From the NCBI GenBank assembly GCA_030386875.1, contig CM059571.1, positions 30,002,355 to 30,066,354 on the forward strand: a stretch of DNA of 64,000 nucleotides, written 5' to 3'. The DNA comes from Morinoia aosen (taxonomy: Eukaryota; Arthropoda; Malacostraca; Amphipoda; Talitridae). The notes under the pieces were generated by a model that ran no database searches, was not told the DNA's origin, and was given only the letters and a program-made list of their open reading frames with translations. The translations under genes were made by a program, and so were the position numbers. Numbering within the stretch: the stretch's first letter is position 1; the number at the start of each line of letters is the position of its first letter. Below, piece after piece: positions 45,761 through 58,672 of the stretch.

Positions 45761-47535
45761 TGTTGGGAAATACTTTCGGAAACAAATTTTGGAAATACTG
45801 TACTCGGGGAAATACTTAACGTTATTGTTGGGGAAATACTTCACTCGTGCAATTTTTGGAAAATACTTCGCTTTAGGAAATGTCTAAAAAACCGTTATCA
45901 CTGTTATTCTCGAGCGTGAGAATGTCGACCAAAGTTTATCCGTGTGTGTAAGGACAATTCGTCACTGTTCGGTCGGAAAAACAAGCGGCGATTGTTTGGG
46001 GTAGAGGTAGGCGTGTCAGATGTCGCGGCCTCAAGTTCGGCGAGCGCAGGCATAGAGAACGACGCACACACGAACACACGCACGATACAAGCGCACCCAA
46101 GCCGAGGCTTTGCAGGGCAAGGAGGAGGACGTGACGTCTGAACACAGGCCCGCACAACCGGAGCCAATCGCCGCTCGCCAAAGCTATGACGCAAGAAGGT
46201 GTGTCTCAACACGCACCAATGAGAGTCCCAGACGTCAGAATAAGCAAGGATTCCGCCAATGAGGTTGCAGATGCTGCCTCTGTAGAATGGAAGCGTCGAG
46301 AATGATCTCGAAAGAGGGAAGCGAAACAGATATAAGGATGCGAGAGGAAGCCTCGTGAGGAATTTTTGAACACACGTGAGAGACTGCGCAAGACGTCTGA
46401 GGGTGTTCTACACAATAGGCCAGCCTCGTCGGCTGGCCTTATACCCAACTGCAACTTGAAAGTTAATAATTCGAGGCACATAAAACAACGTTGGACGTCG
46501 GAAGTCATTGGAGCACCGTCTTACAAAGGAAGCCTAATCGAAGTAAACCAGCCTCGCATCGGGGATCGTCATGAATAAACGCGTCGGAGATTCAACCAAG
46601 AACAATCAACATCTGTGCATCGGGGTCGAACTCAAAATCAACTTCAGCGGCAGTCGTCAACATTGCAAATGGCAAACAGTTAAGATCGCTCACCAACACT
46701 GCAAAGTTCAACGCATGAAACTGCAATGAATCAGCTCACAACCGCTTCAAGGGATCAGCTGCCCGTAGAGAGAAGCGGGGGAGGGCACCACTGCAGCGAG
46801 GTAGCAAGAGATCAGCCTACGCCAGCAGCAAGCCTAAGCTGCGACGCGGAACATCAGCAGTGAGCAATAACATCGGCTGTAAACGACGCGGAACATCAGC
46901 AGTGAGCAATAGCATCGGCAGTGGATACCCATCAGTGAATCATTTATTATCAAAAGGGCGAGTGTTTTATAGTTGTGAGAGCTCTTTTAGGTGGTGATTG
47001 AAGTTCAAATTCAGATGTAGATCAGCACACAGAAAAGTGCTTTTCAAAAGTATCGCGAGGAATCATCTAATTTTTGGCTTTCAATTTCCTGTGTCTATTT
47101 AGTCGAGGATCGACTTCCCGTTGTATGATTCGACACCGTGTCACAATTCCAGGTTAAATCGTGATGTGTTATTCTCGCAAATATTATGATTTGTGTTACT
47201 GTGGATGCGTGAATCGTTGTCAACGAGGGAGTATTTGTAACTTGAATGCTCGGTAAGCATCACCTTTGTGTCATGTCGTGTTTAAATATTTGCGGCGGTA
47301 GAAACTTACGTACTTTTCATTGACGCCGTTGTGCCATTTCAAATCATTTCGTCCCCATGCCTTGTGTGTTTATCCACGTGTTTCCCAATAAATTCGTGTT
47401 AATCTTGCTAACTCTTTCATTCTCCAAGTCTGGTATGCAGGTGTACGCAAGCATAAAGGATAGTACTATAACATGTTTGGGGGTTGAGACTCCCCCTGCG
47501 TGCGTGATTAGTAACCCTTTTCACGTATCGCGACA
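45761..47535 (+). repeat. 5' LTR (1,775 bp)
   Basis: It begins with about six GGAAATACTT-type words within 130 bases. It also contains a perfect hairpin (AGGCCAGCC, TCGTC, GGCTGGCCT at 46,419-46,441), a 41-bp tandem duplication near 46,850-46,920, a TATA-like ATATAAG near 46,330 and AATAAA near 47,386. The U3-R-U5 boundaries cannot be fixed from sequence alone. Confidence 0.85.
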
Positions 47536-50500
47536 GGGAAAATATCAACTGTCCTATGCAAGCGTACTGTCTGTATGTCAGCTTGGAAATTTTAAAGGAA
47601 TTCATTTTCAGTTGTCCAAAAATTTCTGTTTCTTTTAATTCAGTCAAACAGTCGCTCGATAATTAAGCAGAATTTTCTGCAAGTACAAACACCCCGTGTC
47701 ATTTCGTGGACATTCCAATTTTTGGAGTAAAATTCTAACGTAGAGCGGTGCCCCGTCGCCTGCACCGGGCGTGCTGTATACCGATGCCTACCGCCGATCG
47801 CGCTGTTGGAGGACGGAGTCATAAAATTTGAGATTCTGGGAGCTGCAGTCTAACCATTTTCTGAGCGCCTAATTTGAAGTGTACTTGCCTAAGTGTTATC
47901 CATGGCCATTAATTTCGAAATGCTATGAGGAATTGATATTTTCCGGGATCTTTGCTCATTTTTCTCGTGCCGCTGAGTTGATTCAGTTAATGTTGTTTGA
48001 GTAAATATTAAATCAAAGTTCAATTAATAGCGTTGTCTTCTTGGCACATTTTGTTTTTGGTGCATCTGAGAGCCAGCATAATTTGGCCACGTTCCGTAAC
48101 AGAATAAAATGCAAATTGGATTGTGTGCTTCGTGATATCTATTTATCAGCATGGGTGAATATTCAAATGATTTATGCGGTGTCCGAATATTTTTTTGTGT
48201 GGGTAATGATCAAACAGTCAATTCAATCATATAAGTGCTCAATGTTAAATAGAAATTTCTGCCTGTTGAATTTTTTCTCGATGCATTTTTGAGTGCCGTC
48301 TAATTGACGGCCCAGAGTTTGAGGAGACAGGCAGGCACTGGACACTGTTCGTAAGGCGATAAACCAAATTCTTGTGGTCGTAGCCAGACCATTTCCTAAA
48401 GTGGCTAATTTAAACGAGCGCGACTAAGTCATTTGAAGCTGAGTAATCCATTAACATTAGTTTTTATAAATCAAATAAGAAACTCACTTCATCAGTATTA
48501 CACAAAGTGTTCAAGCTCGTCATAAGGCTGAGTTGACTTGATTTAACTTTCCACAGCGAATCTAGCCCCAATTATTTAGAATGATGGAGCATGGTTTCCT
48601 GAGCATTTCTCATTTTCTTGAACTTCCAAAACCATCAAAATCCTGTCAAATGCTGCAGTGAGTCATCAAATTTAAATGTCCTTCATTCTTCAGTGGAAAT
48701 TTACAGTTGAATGTGTTATGAGTAGAAATAATCATTGTGCATCAGTAGATAAGCTCTGCTGCGTTTGCTAGGAGAATACTTGCTCTATTTTCTTGACGCT
48801 GTGTTCTATAAAAGTTTTCTTGAGTGCTAAAAAATTTTTTGGTTGAATTTTATATCATCTGTACAATTATTAGGTTTAACTGAATTTAGGTGTGCAGAGA
48901 TGGCTCTGGAAAGTGACGCCGTAATTTAGCAAATACCACCTTATCTCAAATGAATCTTTGAAACAAGTTTACATTTTCTGGGCTTTGAGACATTTAGTAA
49001 TTAATCCAGTTGGAATTTTCATTTTTAATGATACCTTACTCAAAATAATTTGCAGAAATTTTTGGCCTCGTGTGTGTCAAGCTTCTACAATCAGCTTTAG
49101 CAACATGCTTAACATTGGATTCGAAAGCATTGGAGCATTTAATTTGTAATAATTAAAATATGTTGAAATTAAATTGAATGTTTCCAGGACATGTCGATCC
49201 ATTACAGTTTACTGACTGACATGTTGAGAGCAGCATGATCCACAGTTTCATTGATTAAAATCCGAGTGTTTAGTTGTGATGATAAAAACTGTTGAATGAA
49301 TTAAGTGACGGTGCTGAGGATAAAAATTAAATGTAGTGTTTTAAAGTAAGTGATAATTTCAACGGTGCTGCGAATTCAGTTCGTAGTCTAATTTTATTTG
49401 CTTTGATATAAATGACGCCTCTGCTCGTGTGTTAAGTAAAGTAAAATTCATCATTCTTTTCCATTCACAAGATCATTATGGCAAGCTCCAGTACATCAGA
49501 GTGAGAATTTAAATAATTGCTTCAACAATAATACACTAAAATCATTAAATATTTTGGGTGATTTTTCACATGTGCCAAGTATACAATCCATTTCGACACT
49601 GACATAAGTCAATCAATACCTTTATATCAAATTCACTGAGCATAAAAATTTTGCTTCCTTAACTTTTATAAATTCATGATGTTTGAAAATTTCCTTTTGA
49701 TGTGAATTCGACAGTAGAGCGTAGTAATTTAAGATTATTCAATCCTAGCTGCCTTCAGGTAGGAAGGAATTTTTATTATATTAAGTGTCTGTAGATTTTA
49801 AAAGGTAAACACGTGGATTAAATGCAATTTTTTTTGTAGTCTAAACGGTTACAGGTCGCCGATAAAATAATTTTTCTGTATCAGTTTGAACGCGTATTGA
49901 ATTTTGAGCTCGCATTTTTGTTTAAATCGTTGATTGCCCGGAATAGGAACTTTCAAGTTGATGCTCACCATGATGAATTGAAACTTTTAATAATTTCGTT
50001 AACACTGGAATATACCACCCAATTGGAGTTTGTTCCTAAGGAGTTAATGAAAATTAAAGAGGAGATTTGCTGTATCAAGGAGGATTTTTGCTGTATCAAA
50101 GTGAGAATTTCATGAAGTCAGCTACAATACTCGATGTATAAATTTCGTTTTTGAAGTTGCAAGCGTAATGCATTTAATATTTTTGTAAACTCTTACTTAA
50201 ATGATGCTGTCCATTCTCGTCGGTAATTCAAACTGAATTATTGTGTAACACTGAGAGTGTGTTCTTGCTTAGGCAAAGTTAACGAGTTAGCTTCACGGAA
50301 ATATGAGCGTTTCACATTGTCGGAAATGTACAATATTCCATATGGAGACTTTATTTTCTGTTAGATGGATTTAATACAGCGTGAGAATTGAAATGAAAAG
50401 CATTGCAGTGAATACATGGAATTTATCTTAACGATTCAAATCAGCGTGACAGTCTGCGGTGCAGCGAAGCTATGTAATTTATGGCCGTTCTGAGCCAAGG

Positions 50501-50995
50501 CTATAAAAGTCTCTTGTGCGTCAAGTTAAGTGTGGTATTACGTGAGGTTATAATGTAGGATATGAAAGTAAGAAATGTCTGAGAGAGTATGATCAGTAAC
50601 ATTGATTTATAAATGTGTCGTATCAAAAATGACGAGTTATTTGAGTCAAACTGGTGAAGGTGTCAGCACCGTTGTGTGGGAATTTCTTGATCACTCTTTC
50701 CCCATAATGTTGTTGACGCTGACGCTGGTCATTCTCAAACATCATTGGTATACGTCATTAATTTCATTTTTCGTTCATTGTCATGTAGGCATGATAATTA
50801 TTAGGGTGATAATTCCCTTAATGCGTTGTTTAACGACGTTAGTGAAACTTTGAAACAGAAAGAATATATACAAATCGTATGTACGAACGATGTCGTCGAG
50901 CAACGTGGAATCATTTAAATGTGCTGCTCTGAATCTGGGGCTGAGAATCGGATAAATTTTGTGTTATGTCTATTTTATTTCTGCATTTCTTTGTA

Positions 50996-51313
50996 TGTCG
51001 GTATTGCTAGAATGTCGGATCGCTAGAAAAGCCTTCGCGGCCGAGTATAACGTAAAGTCCGATGACCTGATAGTACCCAATGTATGTGCAATTTTTTTTG
51101 GAATGTCGGTATTGTTAGAATGTCGGATCGCTAGAAAAGCCTTCGCGGCCGAGTATAACGTAAAGTCCGATGACCTGATAGTACCCAATGTATGTGTAAT
51201 TTTTTCTGGTGTGTCGGTGTTGTCATATTGTCTGATCGTTAGAAAAGCCTTCGCGGCAGAGTATAATGTAAAGTTAGACGCCTTGACAATACCCAATGTA
51301 TATGTGTTTTTTT
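50996..51313. repeat. Three 108-bp in-frame tandem units inside the LTR element
   Basis: Units of exactly 36 codons carry LECRIARKAFAAEYNVKSDD, the third being diverged. Both strands are open across all three units (plus 50,959-51,351; minus 50,970-51,296). A start at ATG on the plus strand would fall only inside the repeat. The spacing multiple of three may be chance or a trace of a coding past. Confidence 0.7.
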
Positions 51314-51945
51314 TTATTGGTGCGTATTCAGGATTTCGGCCTACAAGGTAAATCTCCTGCGAGTTCGTACATCATGTGTAATAATGTTCATATAGTCTTG
51401 TGAGGTGATTTGACCGATTAGTAACACCGTCGAACGAATTTCGGCTTTGTCTAGAGTTGGTTGAGGAGACCGGAAATTAAATATTTTATGTATGTATGTA
51501 GGAATTCTTCACGTAGCTCACGTCCGCCTCACTCAAGGCAGATTTGAAGGAAACCGAGGAACCATTCTTACGTTGAGCGACCATGTAATGCGCTGTCTCT
51601 CGATTACCAAGTAACCATGTTAGACAATTAAACGCGTATTTACGGAAGTTGATCTTAGCACTATAACGCGAACCTAAGGGGTTGATGTCATGCTAGTCGC
51701 CGAGCTGACTGAGAACAAAACATGAAGGTCTTCGCAAATAAATGCGCTTCATTTTCTACAATTATAATGAAAGAGCTTATGAGCTCCAACGTGGGAGTCC
51801 TACGCGTATTGACGCAGTAATCTACAGGATTTGTCCGCGATTTGACGCAACGAGGATCTACGGAATTTCCACGAGTTCACGTGACGCCAAGGATGAATTT
51901 TTATGGAAAAGCTTCAGTAACCGATTCTCAGCAAGGGGGCCCTCC

Positions 51946-52048
51946 CCAGGATCAGTAGCAAGCCAGGATCAGTAGCAAGCCAGGATCAGTAGCAAGCCAG
52001 GATCAGTAGCAAGCCAGGATCAGTAGCAAGCCCAGGATCAGTCGCAAG
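51946..52048. repeat. 17-bp tandem repeat, six units
   Basis: CCAGGATCAGTAGCAAG is repeated five times without change and once with an extra base and one substitution, in the interior of the LTR element. Confidence 0.9.
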
Positions 52049-52716
52049 CCGAAGAGGAGTAGCACGTCACAGGAACAACAACAACAAGCTGTACCTAGGT
52101 GCACAGGAGGACCAACAGCAAGTTTTTGTTGCAAGAAAAGACGTCTACTTTGAATCACAGGATGAAATGATAATTACGAGGAAGAAAACTTGAGGTCGGA
52201 AAATTACCTCCATTTGAGATTGTGTTTTTAGGTGGATTGCAACCGAGAAAGCTGAAAGGATGTCTCTGCTTGTAACAAATTCGCCGATTTTTCGTTCTCT
52301 AATTGATATGTTTATCTATGTCGATGAATTGCCGAGAGCAATTCGAGAATAATATGTCGTGTGTGTTTTATTTGATGCGTGTAAGTTGTCGGATGTGTGC
52401 GGTATCTTTACTGTGTTCTTTGCTATTTGCGTACTACAATAATGTGTGTAAGAGATGCGTTTCAATTATTTACTGTCAGGTATCAATGAATTTCTCATAA
52501 ATGTGTCAACATTGGCGTGTTACAAGAAGGTAAATGATTAGGTGATATGTAAGGATATTTTCATGTCGGGAAAAAGCGAAGGGTTGAAAAATGGGGGCGA
52601 ATATTTTCTAAATTTTTAACGTAAAGGGTACGTCACGGTTATAATTTAAATTAACGGATGAAAATTTGCACCAACTTTACAAGTTGGCACAAATTTTTCT
52701 GGGGCGATGCGGGTAT

Positions 52717-54491
52717 TGTTGGGAAATACTTTCGGAAACAAATTTTGGAAATACTGTACTCGGGGAAATACTTAACGTTATTGTTGGGGAAATACTTCAC
52801 TCGTGCAATTTTTAGAAAATACTTCGCTTTAGGAAATGTCTAAAAAACCGTTATCACTGTTATTCTCGAGCGTGAGAATGTCGACCAAAGTTTATCCGTG
52901 TGTGTAAGGACAATTCGTCACTGTTCGGTCGGAAAAACAAGCGGCGATTGTTTGGGGTAGAGGTAGGCGTGTCAGATGTCGCGGCCTCAAGTTCGGCGAG
53001 CGCAGGCATAGAGAACGACGCACACACGAACACACGCACGATACAAGCGCACCCAAGCCGAGGCTTTGCAGGGCAAGGAGGAGGACGTGACGTCTGAACA
53101 CAGGCCCGCACAACCGGAGCCAATCGCCGCTCGCCAAAGCTATGACGCAAGAAGGTGTGTCTCAACACGCACCAATGAGAGTCCCAGACGTCAGAATAAG
53201 CAAGGATTCCGCCAATGAGGTTGCAGATGCTGCCTCTGTAGAATGGAAGCGTCGAGAATGATCTCGAAAGAGGGAAGCGAAACAGATATAAGGATGCGAG
53301 AGGAAGCCTCGTGAGGAATTTTTGAACACACGTGAGAGACTGCGCAAGACGTCTGAGGGTGTTCTACACAATAGGCCAGCCTCGTCGGCTGGCCTTATAC
53401 CCAACTGCAACTTGAAAGTTAATAATTCGAGGCACATAAAACAACGTTGGACGTCGGAAGTCATTGGAGCACCGTCTTACAAAGGAAGCCTAATCGAAGT
53501 AAACCAGCCTCGCATCGGGGATCGTCATGAATAAACGCGTCGGAGATTCAACCAAGAACAATCAACATCTGTGCATCGGGGTCGAACTCAAAATCAACTT
53601 CAGCGGCAGTCGTCAACATTGCAAATGGCAAACAGTTAAGATCGCTCACCAACACTGCAAAGTTCAACGCATGAAACTGCAATGAATCAGCTCACAACCG
53701 CTTCAAGGGATCAGCTGCCCGTAGAGAGAAGCGGGGGAGGGCACCACTGCAGCGAGGTAGCAAGAGATCAGCCTACGCCAGCAGCAAGCCTAAGCTGCGA
53801 CGCGGAACATCAGCAGTGAGCAATAACATCGGCTGTAAACGACGCGGAACATCAGCAGTGAGCAATAGCATCGGCAGTGGATACCCATCAGTGAATCATT
53901 TATTATCAAAAGGGCGAGTGTTTTATAGTTGTGAGAGCTCTTTTAGGTGGTGATTGAAGTTCAAATTCAGATGTAGATCAGCACACAGAAAAGTGCTTTT
54001 CAAAAGTATCGCGAGGAATCATCTAATTTTTGGCTTTCAATTTCCTGTGTCTATTTAGTCGAGGATCGACTTCCCGTTGTATGATTCGACACCGTGTCAC
54101 AATTCCAGGTTAAATCGTGATGTGTTATTCTCGCAAATATTATGATTTGTGTTACTGTGGATGCGTGAATCGTTGTCAACGAGGGAGTATTTGTAACTTG
54201 AATGCTCGGTAAGCATCACCTTTGTGTCATGTCGTGTTTAAATATTTGCGGCGGTAGAAACTTACGTACTTTTCATTGACGCCGTTGTGCCATTTCAAAT
54301 CATTTCGTCCCCATGCCTTGTGTGTTTATCCACGTGTTTCCCAATAAATTCGTGTTAATCTTGCTAACTCTTTTATTCTCCAAGTCTGGTATGCAGGTGT
54401 ACGCAAGCATAAAGGATAGTACTATAACATGTTTGGGGGTTGAGACTCCCCCTGCGTGCGTGATTAGTAACCCTTTTCACGTATCGCGACA
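52717..54491 (+). repeat. 3' LTR (1,775 bp)
   Basis: Same length as the 5' LTR and almost identical to it. The preceding 20 bases are only weakly purine-rich (GGGGCGATGCGGG), so the plus-strand primer is not a classic polypurine tract. Confidence 0.85.
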
Positions 54492-54699
54492 ATATGAAGA
54501 TAAAAGTAAGCTCGATTCATGAGAATGGACGACATTCTGTAATATCTTGGTTTTTCATCACGATATTAGGATTAGTAATTGTAGCTGCAAACTACAGTAT
54601 CGGTAGCTGTAACTACCGTAACTGAAGCGTTAACTTCAGGAGTATGAAAAGGAAACTCTTAGCTAGGTTCCTATTCTTGTACTGAATCATCCAAACACC

Positions 54700-54860
54700 G
54701 ACACTGCTTATAAGCTATAGCGCTCGGAAGTTAAACAATGCTCTTCCGGTGCATACCAATGCGATGCGCTCCCAAGGCACGGTTTCCGGCGCGTGCGGTC
54801 AGGGCGCTTCCGACCCATTTGAACCCAAGTACGAAATAGACATAGGGCAATCCGCAACCA
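54700..54860 (+). repeat. Possible 5S-rRNA-derived (SINE-type) fragment
   Basis: GCGCTCGGAAGTTAAACAAT followed by CCGGTGCATACC and GCGATGCG loosely follows the internal promoter of 5S rRNA (GAAGTTAAGC, then GGTTAGTACTTGGATGGG). The match has many gaps and no 5S gene could be folded. Chance resemblance is quite possible. Confidence 0.25.
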
Positions 54861-55384
54861 GCGCTTCCGTCGGCTCCGTCTTGCGGTTAAGACGCTTCCG
54901 CCGGTGCCGCGATATCCCAAACCAAGTGTGATAAGGACATCATGCCTGAAAGGCCTATATTGAGATACTACACATTCCTAGAAAGTGTTCAAGTTTACGC
55001 AATTTACGCAACTCTACGATAGTATCGTTATATCAATATTGAGAAAATCTCAACTGAACTCCAGTCCAAACTTGACACGAGAACGTAAAAAGATCACTTC
55101 GATGAAATACAAGCTGCCGTATGAACTTTTTATGGGTTCTCACACAAATTGTAGGACAATTACAATTGCTCGCAAGACCTCCCAGCGAATGGTCAAAGCT
55201 AGCAACTCCCACTACCTTTCCAACCAATCTCCGTCGAGATTCGTCCCATGAGGAGTCCCGAAGTAGTTTCGTGTGCCGAGTAGACCCTCTCGCAACGCAG
55301 ACCGAATGGATTCAGCTCATCGCGCTGGCGGGCAGGCTCCACGAAGATCTACGTTTAGAAAACATATAACGTAGGAGCGGCAGG

Positions 55385-55585
55385 TGTAACCGTACGTCCA
55401 TAGCAGCTGCCAATGTAGCCGTCACCCGATAGTAAACGTAGCAGTAGATATTGCCGTTCCCCAATAGTAACCGTAGCAGTAGATGTTACCGTGATCTCAA
55501 CAGTAGCCGTAGCAACAGAAGTAGCCGTAACCTCAACAGTAACCGTAGCAAGAGAAGTAGCCGTGATCGCAACAGTAGCCGTAGA
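55385..55585. repeat. GTAGCCGTAAC-type minisatellite
   Basis: Loose tandem units of about 12-24 bases (CAACAGTAGCCGTAGCAAC and variants) fill this stretch. They produce long open frames in several phases with repetitive Val/Ala/Thr or Ser/Arg/Asn composition, which are not genes. Confidence 0.8.
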
Positions 55586-55704
55586 GGCAGCACAAGCACG
55601 GTACCTTGTCACAGTACACAACACGGCACATTCTTATAACCGCTTTCAAACGGTAAAATTTACAGCCAGAGACACGGCTTTCCAACTTTGCTCGCTGCCT
55701 CTTA

Positions 55705-56951
55705 GGGTGCGTTCACACTACGAGCGGAGCGAGCGGAGCGTCGTGGCACGAAGCGGAGCGGCGCGGCGCGTGTGTTCACATGTGAGCTGAGCAGAGCGAC
55801 CTACACAAGCATCAGTCGCTATGGAGCGTTCCGTGAGTGCGCATCTGTTGCTCGACGGCAAAACGGAAACACTGGATCCATCCCATCAACATGAGGAGAG
55901 ATCGCTATGGAGAATACCACTATCTATTCGCAGCACTGAGGAGAGATGAATCACAATTCTACGAGTATTTACGGATGAAGCCGGCAACTTTTGATGTACT
56001 ACAATCCCTTATAGAAAGAAAAATTTCCAACGAGATAAATTTGCTGTTCAGTAATAATTCACAAATTTTTATTGAGGATACATTTAAAGCAGAGTAGTTT
56101 AAGCAAAATTAAAGTCTTTCCATATAGGCTGTATCACTTTATATTACTACAGGTTTTCGTAGGCCAGTACGAACAAAAAAAGTCTTGCGGTGACTTAAAC
56201 GTGAGTGCAAGTAAAGTAATTCCCTTCAGAAATTCAGGGTTGTGCCAGAAAAAGCTAAGTGAAAAATACTGACAAATACTGACTTGTCCTGACCAAATAG
56301 TTCTCGAAATACTGATATGTTTTCCGTTAGTATTTAAAAAAATCACCCAAGCTCATAAAATTTTGCAGCTTATTGTGTATTTGAAACTCATTCAGTCCTC
56401 ATCATCATCATACGGCCTCCTTTTTCTCCCATTTTACGGAAAAAATGAAAACTTTATTAAAAAATCGTACATAATTATACTTTATCAAGATCATAAAATA
56501 AAATAAACAGCATCACAAGAAAAATGAAACTACATCACGGGAAAAATAAAATAAAATTCCTTAAACTGAAGCAATAATAAAGTAACTTATCAGAGAAAGC
56601 AGAAGAAAATAGAAATAAATGATTAACGAACCCAAATGGGTAAAATTACACTAAAATATTACATGTTACACTATCAGTTATAACTGTTATATGATTAGTT
56701 GTTCAAATTACTAATTATATATTAGATTTTTTACCTCAAACGACAATTCTACCCCTGTAAGATATGACGATCCAAAGGCGGAGCCGAGAAGAAACGCTCG
56801 CCGCGAGCGTCAAAAAATCCCAACGAATTTCCCGAGCGTTCCACTCCGCTCCGCGCCGCGCCGCTCCGCTTGTCGTGTGAACAGCCAAGCGTTTCTGCAT
56901 TCAAACATGTACAAACATTATTGCCGCTCCGCTCGTAGTGTGAACGCACCC
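55705..56951 (+). mobile_element. PIF/Harbinger-type element, internally deleted
   Basis: Terminal inverted repeats are GGGTGCGTTCACACTACGAG and its complement, with more GCGGAGCG-rich matches inside. A transposase remnant on the plus strand at 55,837-56,030 reads RKHWIHPINMRRDRYGEYHY, then LFAALRRDESQFYEYLRMKP. This is the well-known start of Harbinger nucleases (WVHP-IN...GEY, then F..Y.RM....F). The catalytic part is missing. The flanks read TTA on the left and TAA on the right, so the expected TWA duplication is not exact. Confidence 0.8.
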
Positions 56952-56959
56952 TAATAGTA

Positions 56960-57784
56960 AATTACCAAGTACCCAAACGTACCCTGCACAAACCAAACCT
57001 ACCGCTATAACTCGTTTAATACAGAATTGCGACGGTAGGTACATAGAAGAAAAGTTGTTTATTTCGATCTAATTAACTATTTTAGGGCAGCAAAAATCAG
57101 AAAATTGATCATGATCCTCTTTTACAAATACCCTGATGACTTTCAAAGGTGCCTTCTAATGCAATGAAAATTGATCAAAGTTGTTCATGATTGGCAGCGA
57201 TGCAGAATTGGCCATCAAAGGTGACCATGCAAAGTTTACATAAAATTTATCTTAGTTACTTCAATTGTGAACATAATCATGGGATCTTTCTGCGAAGTCT
57301 TGTTAAGGGTAAATGGAATTTCCATTTTTATGAACTTTACTTCCAAATTGAAATTTGACTTTAATTGAATGAATTGAAATACAGGTAGAATGAAAAAAAA
57401 TTATTGAGATAAGAATGTTCCCACTGAGAATGGTAATTGACACATTGAAAAAGTGAAATGAATTTTAAAATCAGATCATGTCAAAATTGAAAATCACATT
57501 AATTTATTGTGTACCACTACATAATTGAGAAATGTCACTTTTAAATAATGTTGTGTAGACAATGATGCGCAGTTTTTAATGCATATATATCTCAAAATTT
57601 GTGTATTCCAATGTGTTGAACACTGAACATCATTTTTTAAGGAAATCCTAAATGTACTAGTATTGCCTAAAGAGAAACAGCAGATATTTGGTTTCAAAAC
57701 ATGTATCAACATTGCACATAATAGCCATAATATTGCGTACAATTTAATGATATGTTAATCAATTTTTGTTTTCTGCTTAACCAG
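56960..57784. other. Intron 3 (last part), no gene seen
   Basis: AT-rich DNA without recognisable repeats. It ends with the pyrimidine-rich acceptor TTTTCTGCTTAACCAG of exon 4. Confidence 0.4.
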
Positions 57785-57873
57785 ATTGTTCATGTCAAGT
57801 GTCAGCTGCGATATACTCATCAGGATCTGTGCAATGGTTCACTTGATACAGAGGTTAGGAGCTGGGTAATAGG
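57785..57873 (+). CDS. Host gene exon 4
   Basis: The exon is 89 bp after the acceptor TGCTTAACCAG. In the phase left by exon 3 it reads IVHVKCQLRYTHQDLCNGSL, then DTEVRSWVIG, and ends with two bases before the donor AGG|GTGATT. Joined to exon 5 this gives an open frame. A shorter version ending at 57,853 (GAG|GTTAGG) would bring a stop early in exon 5, so the longer form is preferred. The residue mix is typical of a structured protein. No domain is recognised. Confidence 0.55.
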
Positions 57874-58672
57874 GTGATTTACTTAAATTGTTATTTGTAT
57901 TTTATGTGATTAATTTACATCTAAAGAGGTAAAAACAACTTGTTTCTGGTAACTCAAAGGCCTGTGTTTTAAAATGGTGTGGGTACTAATGCGGGGCTAA
58001 CGCACCCTGAGCCATCTATTGTGTATGCATTCATTAAATAATTTATAAGCATTGCAAGAGAATTTTTGATATTTTCCAATAACCCTTCTCTGCTATTGCA
58101 AGTTATTGACAACATCAAAAAATGCTCTGTCCCTCTTTGTAGAAACTTGATTCTACTCTCATTTGATGCATATATGATCTGTTTTCAAAAATAGAGATCA
58201 AAATTTAAAGTTCTACTCTAAACCTGAGAATAGCAAGAAATTTGTGTTCTTTCAAATATTTTGATATTGAATATGTATCTTTTTTTATTTCAATATAGAA
58301 AATTATGTTTCCATTTGATATATATTGTTTATTTTTGTGCTTGAGCAAACCTGGATCAAGTTTCTGCATTGAAAAGTTATGGAGCATTTGTTGCTGTACA
58401 AAAAAATTTGCACTTATTTGTTGAAATTTTTCTAGTTGCAAAAACAAAGAACAGAGGCTAAAAAAGGCATATCCTTACCAGTAAAAGTACTCCTCGATAG
58501 ATTGGTATTTCAAATTTGTTGTTCACCCTTTCCCCTGAGCCATATAAAAAAAGCTTGTTATTCGGATAATATATATTAGAATGTTTACTATTGTAACTGT
58601 AATATTTGGATGTCAGCGCTGCTGCAACATTCTTACTGTGATGTCGTTTCAGTGGTTTTTCTTCTGATGCAG
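57874..58672. other. Intron 4
   Basis: About 800 bp of AT-rich DNA without supported features. Confidence 0.4.

Larger units (their letters stand above)
45761..54491 (+). mobile_element. Non-coding LTR element (LARD-like), 8.7 kb
   Basis: Two 1,775-bp direct repeats (45,761-47,535 and 52,717-54,491) start TGTTGGGAAATAC and end TATCGCGACA. ATAT occurs on both sides (45,757-45,760 and 54,492-54,495). The LTRs differ at only about two positions that I could see, so insertion is recent. The 5.2-kb interior has no gag, protease, RT or integrase. It therefore looks structurally whole but non-autonomous, like a large retrotransposon derivative mobilised by a coding relative elsewhere. A 4-bp duplication is compatible with Ty3/gypsy; the family is not settled. 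Confidence 0.85.

Noticed and set aside
45904-46578. Several 65-102-codon frames in each long LTR
   Set aside because: They lie in the GC-rich part of the LTR, overlap on both strands and resemble no known protein; identical only because the two LTRs are copies.
51946-52048. Regular 17-bp repeats as a CRISPR-like array
   Set aside because: No spacers; units abut directly, in a eukaryotic LTR element.
55491-55790. 99-codon Val/Ala/Thr-rich frame
   Set aside because: Produced by the GTAGCCGTAAC minisatellite; several phases are open at once.
57785-57853. Shorter version of host exon 4 ending at GAG|GTTAGG
   Set aside because: Would place a stop after three codons of exon 5; the donor 20 bases downstream restores the frame used by exons 5 and 6.
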